A stretch of 64,000 bases of DNA, from NCBI RefSeq assembly GCF_042263505.1, contig NZ_JBHKFI010000004.1, forward strand, positions 186,001 to 250,000. The letters are read 5' to 3'. The notes under the pieces were generated by a model. The model ran no database searches and was not told the origin of the DNA. It saw nothing but the letters and a program-made list of their open reading frames with translations. Made by a program: the position numbers and the translations under genes. The DNA is from Bacillus_BE sp042263505 (GTDB lineage: Bacteria; Bacillota; Bacilli; Bacillales; Cytobacillaceae). This document shows positions 17,500 through 26,368 of this stretch, piece after piece (position 1 is the stretch's first letter; each line of letters starts with the position of its first letter).

Positions 17500-18291
17500 A
17501 TGGAAAAAAAAGAATGGTATTTAGAATATGAAATTCAAAAAAACCGTCCTGGTTTGCTCGGTGATATTTCTTCATTATTAGGGATGCTTTCTATTAATAT
17601 CGTAACGATTAATGGCGTTGACGAAGGGCGGAGAGGTTTATTAATCTTAGTAAAAGATGATGATCAGATTGTTCGCTTAGAATCAATTTTAAATACAATG
17701 GACACAATTAAAGTAATTAAAATTCGTGAACCAAAACTGCGTGATCGACTTGCAGTTCGCCATGGAAGGTATATACAAAGAGATGCAGATGATAAGAAGA
17801 CCTTCCGATTTGTCAGAGATGAATTAGGATTACTAGTGGATTTTATGGCTGAATTATTTAAGCAAGAAGGGCATAAACTAATCGGTATTCGTGGCATGCC
17901 CCGTGTGGGAAAAACCGAATCCATTGTTGCAGCAAGCGTTTGTGCCAATAAACGTTGGTTATTTGTCTCCTCTACACTACTAAAGCAAACCATACGGAGT
18001 CAGCTCATTGATGATGAGTACAATGAAAATAACCTTTTTATTATCGATGGCATTGTCTCAACTAGAAGAGCAAACGAACGTCATTGGCAGCTTGTCAGAG
18101 AAATTATGTCACTTCCTGCAGTCAAAATAATTGAGCATCCAGATGTTTTTGTGCAAAATACCGAATATTCTTTGGAAGATTTTGATTCCATCATCGAACT
18201 TAGAAATGAACCTGAAGAAGAAATAAAATACGATGATGTTGAAAAAGAAAATATATTCTCTGATATGGATTTCGGAGGGTTTGATTTTTAG
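17500..18291 (+). CDS. ymfK: DUF3388 protein YmfK
   Basis: A 263-residue protein of the YmfK/DUF3388 family. The N-terminal 80 residues look like an ACT-type fold (YEIQKNRPGLLGDISSLLG, VDEGRRGLLILVKDD), and a P-loop-like GMPRVGKTES follows at about residue 130. No function is established for the family. ATG behind AGGAGGGG. It ends 20 bases before ymfM and probably shares its transcript. Confidence 0.88.
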   Translation: MEKKEWYLEYEIQKNRPGLLGDISSLLGMLSINIVTINGVDEGRRGLLILVKDDDQIVRLESILNTMDTIKVIKIREPKLRDRLAVRHGRYIQRDADDKKTFRFVRDELGLLVDFMAELFKQEGHKLIGIRGMPRVGKTESIVAASVCANKRWLFVSSTLLKQTIRSQLIDDEYNENNLFIIDGIVSTRRANERHWQLVREIMSLPAVKIIEHPDVFVQNTEYSLEDFDSIIELRNEPEEEIKYDDVEKENIFSDMDFGGFDF

Positions 18292-18311
18292 TATATTGGA
18301 AGGTGTTTTCG

Positions 18312-19229
18312 TTGTCAGAACTAGGGAATAGACTAAAAGAGGCTCGAATGAATAAAAATATGAGCTTGGACGATTTACAAACGGTTACGAAAATTCAAAA
18401 ACGTTATTTACAAGGAATTGAAGAAGGAAACTATGACATGATGCCCGGAGCTTTTTATGTTCGTGCATTTATTAAACAGTATGCAGAAGCGGTTGGGCTT
18501 GAACCTGAAGAAGTATTTACGCAATATGCTTCAGAAGTACCGGCTACTCATAATGAGGATATTCCGGAAAAAATCTCTAGAGTTCAATCTAGAACAAGTA
18601 TTTCTCCTAATCACTCAAAAATTTTTGATATTTTACCCAAAGTTTTAATTGCGATTATAGTTATTGGGATAATTGCGGCAATTTGGTATTTTCTGCAAAA
18701 AAATGCGAGCGATGCCGATCAAAATTCGAAAAAGAGTGATAATCAAACCGTTACATACCAAAAATCTGATAACTTAAAAACAGATGAAACAGATTCAAAG
18801 GATCAGTCTACTAAAGACGATGCGAATAAAGAAGAGCCTAGTAAAACTGAAGATAAAACTCAGGATGAAATGGCAAAAGAACCAACTCAAGAACTTACGG
18901 TTGCGGAATCAAAAGGTGATGCAACCACATACGAATTGAAGAATGCAGATGATTTTCAAGTGAAGATTGTTTCAACTGGAGAAACATGGATCAATATGTT
19001 AAACGGGAAAGGTTATTCCTTCTTTCAAGGTACGTTGAAAAAAGGGGAAACAGATAATAAGACCGTTGATTATTCAAAAGAAGAAGAAGCAGTTATTGTT
19101 GTTGGAAATGCAGCGAATACCGAAATCTACGTTAATGACCAAAAATTAGAGTATAAGGTATCTCCAACAGATGTGGTTACTCAGAATATAACCATTAAGA
19201 AGGATGCAGATGATTCAGTGGGTGAATAG
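18312..19229 (+). CDS. ymfM: RodZ-like helix-turn-helix membrane protein YmfM
   Basis: A 305-residue RodZ-type protein: N-terminal Xre-like HTH (about 5-70, SLDDLQTVTKIQKRYLQGIE), one membrane helix (about 110-128), a Ser/Lys/Asp-rich linker, and a C-terminal DUF4115 beta domain (DVVTQNITIKKD near the end). RodZ couples the MreB cytoskeleton to the elongation machinery. I start it at the TTG at 18312, which follows GGAAGGTG with good spacing; a GTG at 18303 is also in frame. It precedes pgsA as in B. subtilis. Confidence 0.9.
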   Translation: MSELGNRLKEARMNKNMSLDDLQTVTKIQKRYLQGIEEGNYDMMPGAFYVRAFIKQYAEAVGLEPEEVFTQYASEVPATHNEDIPEKISRVQSRTSISPNHSKIFDILPKVLIAIIVIGIIAAIWYFLQKNASDADQNSKKSDNQTVTYQKSDNLKTDETDSKDQSTKDDANKEEPSKTEDKTQDEMAKEPTQELTVAESKGDATTYELKNADDFQVKIVSTGETWINMLNGKGYSFFQGTLKKGETDNKTVDYSKEEEAVIVVGNAANTEIYVNDQKLEYKVSPTDVVTQNITIKKDADDSVGE

Positions 19230-19252
19230 TCATCAAGGGATGACTATTTTTC
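19224..19252 (+). terminator. Terminator after ymfM
   Basis: AATAGTCATC-AAGG-GATGACTATT plus TTT; it begins inside the ymfM stop codon. Confidence 0.85.
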
Positions 19253-19306
19253 ACTTTCATATTAAAGAAAGACTTACACGTTCTTTTACACACGGAGGTC
19301 ACATGA

Positions 19307-19885
19307 ATGAATTTACCAAATAAAATCACAATCTCAAGGATATTTTTAATTCCAATCTTTCTCATCATTATGCTCGTCCCGTTTTCATGGGGGGAAATGA
19401 CTATCCTCGGAGCGACGATGCCGGTTACTCATTTTGTGGGTGCGCTTATTTTTATTTTGGCTTCAACCACTGATTGGATTGATGGACATTATGCACGAAA
19501 ATATAATCTCGTAACCAATTTAGGGAAATTTTTAGATCCATTAGCAGACAAATTATTGGTTTCCTCTGCTTTAATTGTTTTAGTTGACTTAGGTTACGCT
19601 CCTTCTTGGATGGTTATTATTATCATTAGCCGTGAATTTGCCGTTACTGGACTTCGTCTTGTCCTTGCAGGTGCAGGAGAAGTAGTTGCGGCTAATATGC
19701 TTGGAAAAATTAAAACCTGGACTCAGATTGTTGCCATATCTTCCTTGCTTTTGCATAATATTATTTTTGAGTTGATTTCTTTGCCTTTTGATACCATTGC
19801 CTTGTGGGTAGCTACCTTCTTTACCATTTTGTCTGGATGGGAATATTTCAGCAAGAATATGGATGCTTTTAAAAATTCAAAATAG
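19307..19885 (+). CDS. pgsA: Phosphatidylglycerophosphate synthase
   Basis: A 192-residue membrane enzyme that transfers CDP-diacylglycerol onto glycerol 3-phosphate, the committed step to phosphatidylglycerol. The CDP-alcohol phosphotransferase motif DGxxAR(x8)GxxxDxxxD is complete at about residues 59-81 (DGHYARKYN...GKFLDPLAD). Several hydrophobic helices flank it. The order ymfM-pgsA-cinA-recA is that of B. subtilis. Confidence 0.96.
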   Translation: MNLPNKITISRIFLIPIFLIIMLVPFSWGEMTILGATMPVTHFVGALIFILASTTDWIDGHYARKYNLVTNLGKFLDPLADKLLVSSALIVLVDLGYAPSWMVIIIISREFAVTGLRLVLAGAGEVVAANMLGKIKTWTQIVAISSLLLHNIIFELISLPFDTIALWVATFFTILSGWEYFSKNMDAFKNSK

Positions 19886-19941
19886 CCATCCTACGGGCTT
19901 TAACTGTGTAGGGAATAAATCATATTAGAGGTGATGAATCA

Positions 19942-21198
19942 ATGAACGCTGAGATCATAGCGGTTGGTTCGGAATTACTCCTTGGACAAATTGCCAATAC
20001 CAATGCCCAATTTTTATCTCAAGAGTTAGCAAATATGGGAATTGATGTCTATTTTCATACAGTGGTTGGTGATAATTCTGTGCGACTTCAAGCTGCAATT
20101 GAAATCGCAGAAGATAGGGCCGATTTCATTATTTTTACAGGCGGTCTTGGACCAACGAAAGATGATTTAACAAAAGAAACCATTTCCCATCATCTTGGAA
20201 AGAATTTAATCATGGATGAATATGCATTGACTTCTATTGCGCAGTTTTTTCAAAAAACGAATCGAGTGATGACCGATAATAATCGGAAGCAGGCACTAGT
20301 ATTAGAAGATTCATCCGTTTTGAGAAATGATCATGGAATGGCACCTGGAATGCTTTTTGAAGGTCCATCCAAGATGTATCTTCTTTTGCCTGGACCTCCG
20401 AAGGAATTAATTCCAATGTTCTTAACATATGGAAAGCCAATGCTTCTTGATAAGCTTAGGACAAACGAAAAAATTATTTCACGTGTCTTACGTTTTTTTG
20501 GAATCGGCGAGTCGATGCTTGAGACACAAATAGAAGATTTAATTGATCAGCAATCGAACCCGACTATTGCTCCTTTAGCAGCTGATGGAGAGGTGACATT
20601 GCGCTTAACGGCTAAGGCTGAGACGCTTGAAAAGGCAAAAAATGTAATTGATGATACAGAGGCAAAAATTCTAGCAAGAGTGGGCGAATATTTCTATGGC
20701 TATGATGATACAACTTTGATAAAGGAATTATTTCATTTATTAAAAGCTAAAAAATGGACGATAGCATGTGCTGAAAGTCTAACGGGTGGACTATTTCAAG
20801 AAGAATTGACTTCCCTTCCCGGTGCAAGTAATCATCTAAAAGGTGGAATTATTTGCTATACGAATGAAGTGAAGGAGCGAATTCTACGGGTGAGGAAAGA
20901 AACACTTGAAAATGAGGGAGCTGTTAGCGAACCATGTGCAGCTCAGTTAGCGGAAAATGTAGCTCATTTACTAGATACGGATATCGGCATAAGTTTTACT
21001 GGAGTTGCAGGACCTGGAGAATTAGAAGGGAAACCAGCAGGAACAGTATTTGTGGGAATATCTATGAAAAATGCACCAACAATCGTAAAACGATTATCTC
21101 TCGCAGGGTCAAGAGAGGCAAATAGAATGAGAACTGTTAAATATGGATGCTATTATTTAATTAATAGGATCAAAGAAATCACAGAGAGCTCTATTTAG
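19942..21198 (+). CDS. cinA: CinA family protein (competence/damage-inducible)
   Basis: A 418-residue two-domain protein: N-terminal MoaB/MogA-like domain (NAEIIAVGSELLLGQIANTNA; FTGGLGPTKDDLTKE) and C-terminal CinA amidohydrolase domain (CAESLTGGLFQEELT; GISFTGVAGPGE), the latter family known to deamidate NMN. Upstream of recA as in many Bacillota. Its stop codon sits within the loop of the terminator hairpin, so read-through into recA is probably limited. Confidence 0.95.
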   Translation: MNAEIIAVGSELLLGQIANTNAQFLSQELANMGIDVYFHTVVGDNSVRLQAAIEIAEDRADFIIFTGGLGPTKDDLTKETISHHLGKNLIMDEYALTSIAQFFQKTNRVMTDNNRKQALVLEDSSVLRNDHGMAPGMLFEGPSKMYLLLPGPPKELIPMFLTYGKPMLLDKLRTNEKIISRVLRFFGIGESMLETQIEDLIDQQSNPTIAPLAADGEVTLRLTAKAETLEKAKNVIDDTEAKILARVGEYFYGYDDTTLIKELFHLLKAKKWTIACAESLTGGLFQEELTSLPGASNHLKGGIICYTNEVKERILRVRKETLENEGAVSEPCAAQLAENVAHLLDTDIGISFTGVAGPGELEGKPAGTVFVGISMKNAPTIVKRLSLAGSREANRMRTVKYGCYYLINRIKEITESSI

Positions 21199-21214
21199 CT
21201 TTCTGTGATTTTTA
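21174..21214 (+). terminator. Terminator overlapping the end of cinA
   Basis: AAATCACAGA pairs with TCTGTGATTT around a 16-base loop holding the cinA stop codon, followed by TTT. Confidence 0.75.
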
Positions 21215-21342
21215 ATGGAATCCCTTAAAAATTTTTTGAAAATCCCTTAAATAGTAAATATCAGCGCTCGTGACAGATCAAAAATTCATTTTTCTCTAGA
21301 GTAAAATGTGAATTTACTATCTATTTCACTTCTGAAAATAAA

Positions 21343-21356
21343 CGAATGGATGTTCG
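21343..21356. promoter_or_regulatory. LexA (DinR) box upstream of recA
   Basis: CGAATGGATGTTCG matches the Bacillus SOS consensus CGAACNNNNGTTCG at all but one defined position. It ends 9 bases before the recA -35 element. Confidence 0.85.
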
Positions 21357-21365
21357 ATTTTTATC

Positions 21366-21394
21366 TCGACAAACAAATAAAAAACGGGTATAGT
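21366..21394 (+). promoter_or_regulatory. recA promoter (sigma-A)
   Basis: TCGACA and TATAGT with a 17-base spacer, 70 bases before the recA start and directly downstream of the LexA box. Confidence 0.7.
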
Positions 21395-21463
21395 TAAGAT
21401 AGAATTTCGAGCACGAATTTGTCTCGTTAAAGCATTATTTGTTATCTAAAGGAGGATTTATTT

Positions 21464-22507
21464 GTGAATGATCGTCAAGCAGCCCTTGAAATGGCGTTAA
21501 AACAGATAGAAAAACAATTTGGTAAAGGTTCTATTATGAAGCTCGGTGAAAAGACCGATCGTGAAATTTCTTCCGTGCCAAGTGGTTCATTAGCATTGGA
21601 TGCAGCCCTTGGAATTGGGGGTTATCCTCGTGGAAGAGTCATTGAAATATATGGACCTGAAAGTTCAGGTAAAACAACAGTTGCTCTCCATGCCATTGCT
21701 GAAGTTCAAGCAGACGGCGGACAAGCAGCATTTATTGATGCAGAACATGCGCTGGACCCGATATATGCCCAAAAGCTTGGAGTAAATATCGATGAGCTAT
21801 TATTATCGCAACCTGATACAGGGGAGCAAGCCCTTGAAATTGCGGAAGCGTTAGTCAGAAGTGGTGCGGTAGATATTATTGTTATTGACTCCGTCGCTGC
21901 CCTTGTACCGAAGGCTGAAATCGAAGGGGAGATGGGGGATTCCCATGTGGGTCTTCAAGCTCGTTTAATGTCTCAGGCCCTTCGTAAACTATCAGGAGCG
22001 ATTAATAAATCTAAGACAATCGCTATTTTCATCAACCAAATCCGTGAAAAAGTGGGTGTCATGTTTGGAAATCCTGAAACTACGCCAGGTGGACGTGCGC
22101 TTAAATTCTATTCTTCTGTCCGTTTAGAAGTTCGACGTGCAGAACAATTAAAGCAGGGTACAGATATCGTCGGAAATAAGACAAAGATTAAAGTTGTAAA
22201 GAATAAGGTAGCGCCACCGTTCCGTACAGCTGAGGTGGATATTATGTATGGGGAAGGGATTTCAAAAGAAGGAGAAATCATTGACTTAGGTTCTGAACTC
22301 GATATTGTTCAAAAAAGTGGCTCTTGGTACTCTTATAATGATGAAAAGCTGGGCCAAGGTCGTGAAAATGCCAAGCTCTTCTTAAAAGAAAATCCAGATC
22401 TTCGCCTGGAAATTCAAAAGAAAATCCGCAATCATTATGGTTTAGATAATGTAAAAGTTGCTCCAAATGAGGATGAGGGACAAGAAGAATTTGAATTAAC
22501 TGACTAA
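21464..22507 (+). CDS. recA: Recombinase RecA
   Basis: A 347-residue strand-exchange ATPase and LexA co-protease. Walker A GPESSGKT at 64-71, the DNA-binding L2 region EKVGVMFGNPETTPGG and the acidic tail EDEGQEEFELTD are all present. The start is the GTG at 21464 behind AAGGAGG. It has its own LexA-controlled promoter and a strong terminator, so it is a single-gene unit central to the SOS genes at 59-61 kb. Confidence 0.98.
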   Translation: MNDRQAALEMALKQIEKQFGKGSIMKLGEKTDREISSVPSGSLALDAALGIGGYPRGRVIEIYGPESSGKTTVALHAIAEVQADGGQAAFIDAEHALDPIYAQKLGVNIDELLLSQPDTGEQALEIAEALVRSGAVDIIVIDSVAALVPKAEIEGEMGDSHVGLQARLMSQALRKLSGAINKSKTIAIFINQIREKVGVMFGNPETTPGGRALKFYSSVRLEVRRAEQLKQGTDIVGNKTKIKVVKNKVAPPFRTAEVDIMYGEGISKEGEIIDLGSELDIVQKSGSWYSYNDEKLGQGRENAKLFLKENPDLRLEIQKKIRNHYGLDNVKVAPNEDEGQEEFELTD

Positions 22508-22511
22508 GTTA

Positions 22512-22547
22512 GCGGGTAACTATTTAATAGTTACCCTTATTTTTTAA
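22512..22547 (+). terminator. Terminator after recA
   Basis: GGGTAACTATT-T-AATAGTTACCC followed by TTATTTTTT. Confidence 0.9.
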
Positions 22548-22642
22548 TAGTGGAAAAAGAAAAAAATTTTTAGTGATTTTTATTATATGCATATTACTTA
22601 AGGTTAATTCTAAATATTAGGAATTGCCGAAAGGACAAACCC

Positions 22643-22671
22643 TTGACAATAAAAATTTCCAGCTTTACAAT
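22643..22671 (+). promoter_or_regulatory. rny promoter (sigma-A)
   Basis: Consensus-like TTGACA and TACAAT with a 17-base spacer. The transcript would have a leader of roughly 130 bases before rny. Confidence 0.75.
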
Positions 22672-22807
22672 TAGGATGTATATTTTACATTTTTATATGA
22701 CTATTAAAACGTTTAAAAGCCCATGTGCTGTATATTGATGAGAACAATGTACATGCCGACACTTTAGAAAACGTAACACAAACAAGTTCATAGCAAGAGG
22801 AGGTGAA

Positions 22808-24370
22808 ATGATGGATTTATTAGCAATCATCTCCATTTTGCTTGGTCTAATCGTAGGTGCAGTTGTTGGCTATTTTGTTCGTAAATCTTTTTCTGAGGCA
22901 AAAATAGCAGGAGCAAAGAATTCCGCTGAGCTTATTTTAGAGGATGCAAAGCGTGAAGCGGACTCCCTAAAAAAGGAAGCTCTTCTTGAAGCGAAGGATG
23001 AAATTCATAAGTTGCGTTCTGAAGCTGAACGTGAAGTTCGTGATCGAAGAAATGAACTGCAAAAACAAGAAAATCGTTTATTGCAAAGAGAAGAAAATCT
23101 TGATCGCAAAGACGAAACGCTAGATAAACGTGAAGCACAATTAGAAAAGAGGGACGATTCTCTAAACAAAAGACAACAGCATATTGAACAGATGGAAAGC
23201 AAAGTGGACGAGATGATACGTACACAACAAAATGAGCTTGAACGCATCTCAGGTCTAACTCGTGATGAGGCAAGGTCCATCATTTTAGAGCGAGTTGAGC
23301 AGGAATTATCTCATGAAACTGCTTTAATGATTAAAGAGAGTGAAAATAGAGTGAAAGAGGAAGCTGACAAGAAAGCGAAAGATATCTTGTCACTAGCAAT
23401 CCAACGGTGCGCTGCAGATCATGTTGCTGAAACGACAGTATCCGTAGTCAACCTTCCAAATGATGAAATGAAGGGACGTATCATTGGTCGTGAGGGACGT
23501 AATATTCGTACACTTGAGACGTTAACGGGAATCGATTTAATCATTGATGATACTCCTGAAGCAGTTATTTTGTCAGGATTTGACCCGATTCGTCGTGAAA
23601 CAGCCCGCTTAGCTCTAGAGAAGCTTGTTCAAGATGGTAGAATTCATCCAGCTCGGATTGAAGAAATGGTCGATAAGGCAAGACGCGAAGTGGATGAGCA
23701 TATTCGAGAAATCGGTGAACAAACGACTTTTGAGGTTGGTGTTCATGGTCTTCATCCGGATCTTATCAAAATTCTTGGCCGCTTAAAGTTCCGTACAAGC
23801 TACGGACAAAATGTACTAAAGCATTCAATCGAGGTTGCCCAATTATCTGGATTACTTGCAGCAGAGCTTGGTGAAGATGAAACCTTAGCTCGCCGATCTG
23901 GTTTACTTCATGATATTGGTAAGGCAATTGACCATGAAGTAGAAGGAAGCCATGTTGAAATTGGTGTTGAGCTTGCAACGAAATATAAGGAACATCCTGT
24001 TGTCATTAATAGTATTGCCTCACACCATGGTGATACAGAACCAACTTCCATTATTGCAATCCTCGTGGCAGCCGCTGATGCATTATCAGCCGCAAGACCA
24101 GGTGCACGTAGGGAGACGTTGGAGAATTATATCCGACGCCTTGAAAAGCTTGAGGAAATTTCTGAGTCTCATGATGGGGTAGAAAAATCTTTTGCCATTC
24201 AGGCAGGTCGAGAAATTCGTGTGATTGTTAAGCCTGATCAAATTGATGACTTAGAAGCTCATCGCTTAGCAAGGGATATTCGAAAGAAAATTGAAGAAGA
24301 ACTTGATTATCCAGGACATATTAAAGTAACAGTGATTCGTGAAACGAGAGCTGTTGAATACGCAAAATAA
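22808..24370 (+). CDS. rny: Ribonuclease Y
   Basis: A 520-residue membrane-anchored endoribonuclease that starts decay of many mRNAs. In order: one N-terminal membrane helix (about 4-25), a long charged coiled coil (about 30-200), a KH RNA-binding domain (GRIIGREGRNIRTLE) and an HD domain with HDIGKAIDHE from about residue 368. AGGAGGTGA precedes two adjacent ATGs; either 22808 or 22811 could be used, the latter having the better spacing. Neighbour ymdB follows as in B. subtilis. Confidence 0.97.
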   Translation: MMDLLAIISILLGLIVGAVVGYFVRKSFSEAKIAGAKNSAELILEDAKREADSLKKEALLEAKDEIHKLRSEAEREVRDRRNELQKQENRLLQREENLDRKDETLDKREAQLEKRDDSLNKRQQHIEQMESKVDEMIRTQQNELERISGLTRDEARSIILERVEQELSHETALMIKESENRVKEEADKKAKDILSLAIQRCAADHVAETTVSVVNLPNDEMKGRIIGREGRNIRTLETLTGIDLIIDDTPEAVILSGFDPIRRETARLALEKLVQDGRIHPARIEEMVDKARREVDEHIREIGEQTTFEVGVHGLHPDLIKILGRLKFRTSYGQNVLKHSIEVAQLSGLLAAELGEDETLARRSGLLHDIGKAIDHEVEGSHVEIGVELATKYKEHPVVINSIASHHGDTEPTSIIAILVAAADALSAARPGARRETLENYIRRLEKLEEISESHDGVEKSFAIQAGREIRVIVKPDQIDDLEAHRLARDIRKKIEEELDYPGHIKVTVIRETRAVEYAK

Positions 24371-24401
24371 AGCGGTGCTTTTGCACTGCTTTATTTTTTG
24401 C
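24364..24401 (+). terminator. Terminator after rny
   Basis: AATAAAGCGGTGC pairs with GCACTGCTTTATT and is followed by TTTT. Confidence 0.9.
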
Positions 24402-24492
24402 TCTCTATTATTTTGGATTAACTTGAATAGAAAGCTTTAGTATTGTGATACAATTTAAATAATATCGATTTTTACATAGAAAGGGTCAATAC

Positions 24493-25290
24493 ATGAATAT
24501 ATTATTTATTGGGGATGTTGTAGGGTCACTCGGACGGGATATGGTCCATGAATATTTACCAAAATTGAAGGAAAAATATCGTCCGCATGTGACGATCATC
24601 AATGGAGAGAATGCCGCAGGCGGAAAAGGAATTACTGAAAAAATTTATCGGGGATTTCTGGAAGCAGGTGCACAGGCCGTTACATTAGGTAATCATACAT
24701 GGGATAACCGCGAGATATTCGAATTTATTGATCAAGCCAAATACATGGTTCGACCAGCTAATTTTCCGGAAGATAATCCAGGGAAGGGCATCACCTATCT
24801 AAAATTAAATCAATTTGAAGTAGCTGTCATTAACCTACAGGGTCGAACTTTTCTTCCGCCCAATGATTGTCCATTTAGAAAGGCGGATGCATTGCTTAAA
24901 GAAGCAAAAGAAAGGACTCCCTTTATTTTTGTTGACTTTCACGCAGAAGCTACCAGCGAGAAACAAGCAATGGGCTGGTATTTAGATGGTCAAGTATCTG
25001 CTGTTGTTGGGACACATACACATGTACAAACAGCAGATAACCGTATTTTACCAGAAGGAACGGCTTTTATTACCGATGTTGGAATGACCGGTCCCTATGA
25101 TGGAATTTTAGGGGTTGAAAAAGAACTAGTTCTCAAACGGTTTTTAACCAATCTTCCTGTTCGCTTTGAAGTGCCGAAAAATGGGAATACACAACTTAGT
25201 GCAGTACATATAGAATTGGATAGTAAGACGGGATTAGCGAAAAAAATCGAAAGAATTTTGATTAATCAGGACCACCCTTTTTATTCCTAA
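24493..25290 (+). CDS. ymdB: Metallophosphoesterase YmdB
   Basis: A 265-residue phosphodiesterase of the YmdB family. Metal ligands can be read in GDVVGSLGRDM, INGENAAGGKG, LGNHTWDN, FVDFHAEATSEK and VVGTHTHVQTAD. The B. subtilis protein hydrolyses cyclic nucleotide phosphodiesters and affects biofilm and motility gene expression. Its position after rny is conserved. The terminator that follows abuts the interspersed repeat, copy B. Confidence 0.94.
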   Translation: MNILFIGDVVGSLGRDMVHEYLPKLKEKYRPHVTIINGENAAGGKGITEKIYRGFLEAGAQAVTLGNHTWDNREIFEFIDQAKYMVRPANFPEDNPGKGITYLKLNQFEVAVINLQGRTFLPPNDCPFRKADALLKEAKERTPFIFVDFHAEATSEKQAMGWYLDGQVSAVVGTHTHVQTADNRILPEGTAFITDVGMTGPYDGILGVEKELVLKRFLTNLPVRFEVPKNGNTQLSAVHIELDSKTGLAKKIERILINQDHPFYS

Positions 25291-25299
25291 AAATAGGAA

Positions 25300-25337
25300 G
25301 GAAATAAGCCTGCCGTATGTGGCAGGCTTATTTTTAT
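25300..25337 (+). terminator. Terminator after ymdB
   Basis: AATAAGCCTGCC-GTATGT-GGCAGGCTTATT followed by TTT. Repeat copy B starts within its T tract. Confidence 0.88.
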
Positions 25338-25605
25338 CCCACTCTTAACGGACATTTTGACTCCCACTTCAAGATTCTGAGAATACGAAAAAGATAAGTG
25401 GGAGATCAACTGTCCGTAAAGGTCCGACGAGGGATTAAGGTCCTAGTCAGGCGAAAGCCACAGGACGTGGCGTCCCTTGAGCGTGATAAGTGAAATAAGA
25501 TTTTTCTTTGGGCTTCAGCCCTTAGAAAAATCAATCAGGCTTTGCGGGACTAACCATCAGTGGGGGATGAATGACAACCCCCACTGATGGTTAGTTGAAC
25601 TTTAT
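25333..25605 (+). repeat. Structured interspersed repeat, copy B
   Basis: About 273 bp, the same order of stems as copies A and C. Differences from A and C include GAGGGATTAAGG in place of the ACGGACAGGATG segment, which breaks the GTCCG/CGGAC stem, and an altered tail (TTAGTTGAACTTTATG). The terminal CCATCAGTGGGGG hairpin is perfect. Located between ymdB and spoVS. Confidence 0.92.
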
Positions 25606-25785
25606 GTAAATAAAAAAGTCATCTTTCATGTTAAGCTCTCTTACTTGAAAAGAGGCTGTTTTTATGCTTTTTTTTGACCAAGCCGGAATATGTGGAAAAA
25701 AGCCTGAATATAGTAGCAATGGAAGAGATATACCGAACATGCCTGATTACAGGCATAGGGATGGGAAAACAAGGAGGAGCTAGGA

Positions 25786-26046
25786 ATGGAAATATTAAAA
25801 GTTTCAGCAAAATCTAATCCTAATTCTGTAGCAGGTGCGCTTGCAGGAGTTCTGCGGGAAAGAGGTGCTGCAGAAATCCAAGCAATCGGTGCGGGTGCAT
25901 TGAATCAAGCCGTCAAGGCAGTAGCAATTGCAAGAGGATTTGTGGCACCTAGCGGAGTAGATCTAATTTGCATTCCCGCATTCACGGATATTCAGATTGA
26001 TGGCGAAGAACGAACTGCAATTAAGCTCATTGTTGAGCCTCGCTAA
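25786..26046 (+). CDS. spoVS: Stage V sporulation protein S
   Basis: An 86-residue SpoVS/Alba-like protein, extremely conserved (EILKVSAKSNPNSVAGALAG and GVDLICIPAFTDIQIDGEE). In B. subtilis it is needed for progress beyond stage V and affects septation and autolysis genes. AAGGAGGAG site before ATG. Own terminator; the upstream 180 bases after the repeat hold no other recognisable gene. Confidence 0.96.
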   Translation: MEILKVSAKSNPNSVAGALAGVLRERGAAEIQAIGAGALNQAVKAVAIARGFVAPSGVDLICIPAFTDIQIDGEERTAIKLIVEPR

Positions 26047-26059
26047 ATTACTCATATTT

Positions 26060-26096
26060 CAGCCTGTTTGCCTTTAAGCAGACAGGTTCTTTTTCA
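26060..26096 (+). terminator. Terminator after spoVS
   Basis: AGCCTGTTTGC-CTTTAA-GCAGACAGGTT followed by CTTTTTC. Confidence 0.85.
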
Positions 26097-26196
26097 TGAA
26101 AAAATCTATTTTTTAATAAAAATTCTCTAACTTATTTATCATTATTTTAATAATAAAAAAATATTCATATTTTCGTCAATATTTTACTTGAAAGGG

Positions 26197-26225
26197 TTGC
26201 TTTTTTTGAAACATAGGTCTAGAAT
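26197..26225 (+). promoter_or_regulatory. Candidate promoter of the oxidoreductase operon
   Basis: TTGCTT and TAGAAT with a 17-base spacer, ending exactly where a cre-like site begins. Confidence 0.55.
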
Positions 26226-26239
26226 TGAAAGCGTTTAGT
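26226..26239. promoter_or_regulatory. cre-like site (CcpA)
   Basis: TGAAAGCGTTTAGT matches the catabolite-responsive element consensus TGWAARCGYTWNCW except for one base (G for C near the end). Being just downstream of the -10 element, CcpA binding there would be expected to repress. Confidence 0.5.
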
Positions 26240-26252
26240 ACCCTACAAGGCA

Positions 26253-26293
26253 TAATTATTCATAAATTTCAACTGTGAAATTATGAATAATTA
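26253..26293. repeat. Long AT-rich inverted repeat in the korA leader
   Basis: TAATTATTCATAAATTTCA pairs with TGAAATTATGAATAATTA, 18 bp with a single bulged T and a 4-base loop. No T tract follows, so it is not a plain terminator; an operator or leader structure is possible. Confidence 0.65.
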
Positions 26294-26368
26294 GCAAACA
26301 AATTGTATGAGTGCTATTCAAGAAAAAATAATTACATAATTTTTTAGGTGTCTAAAGGGGTGTAAGTC

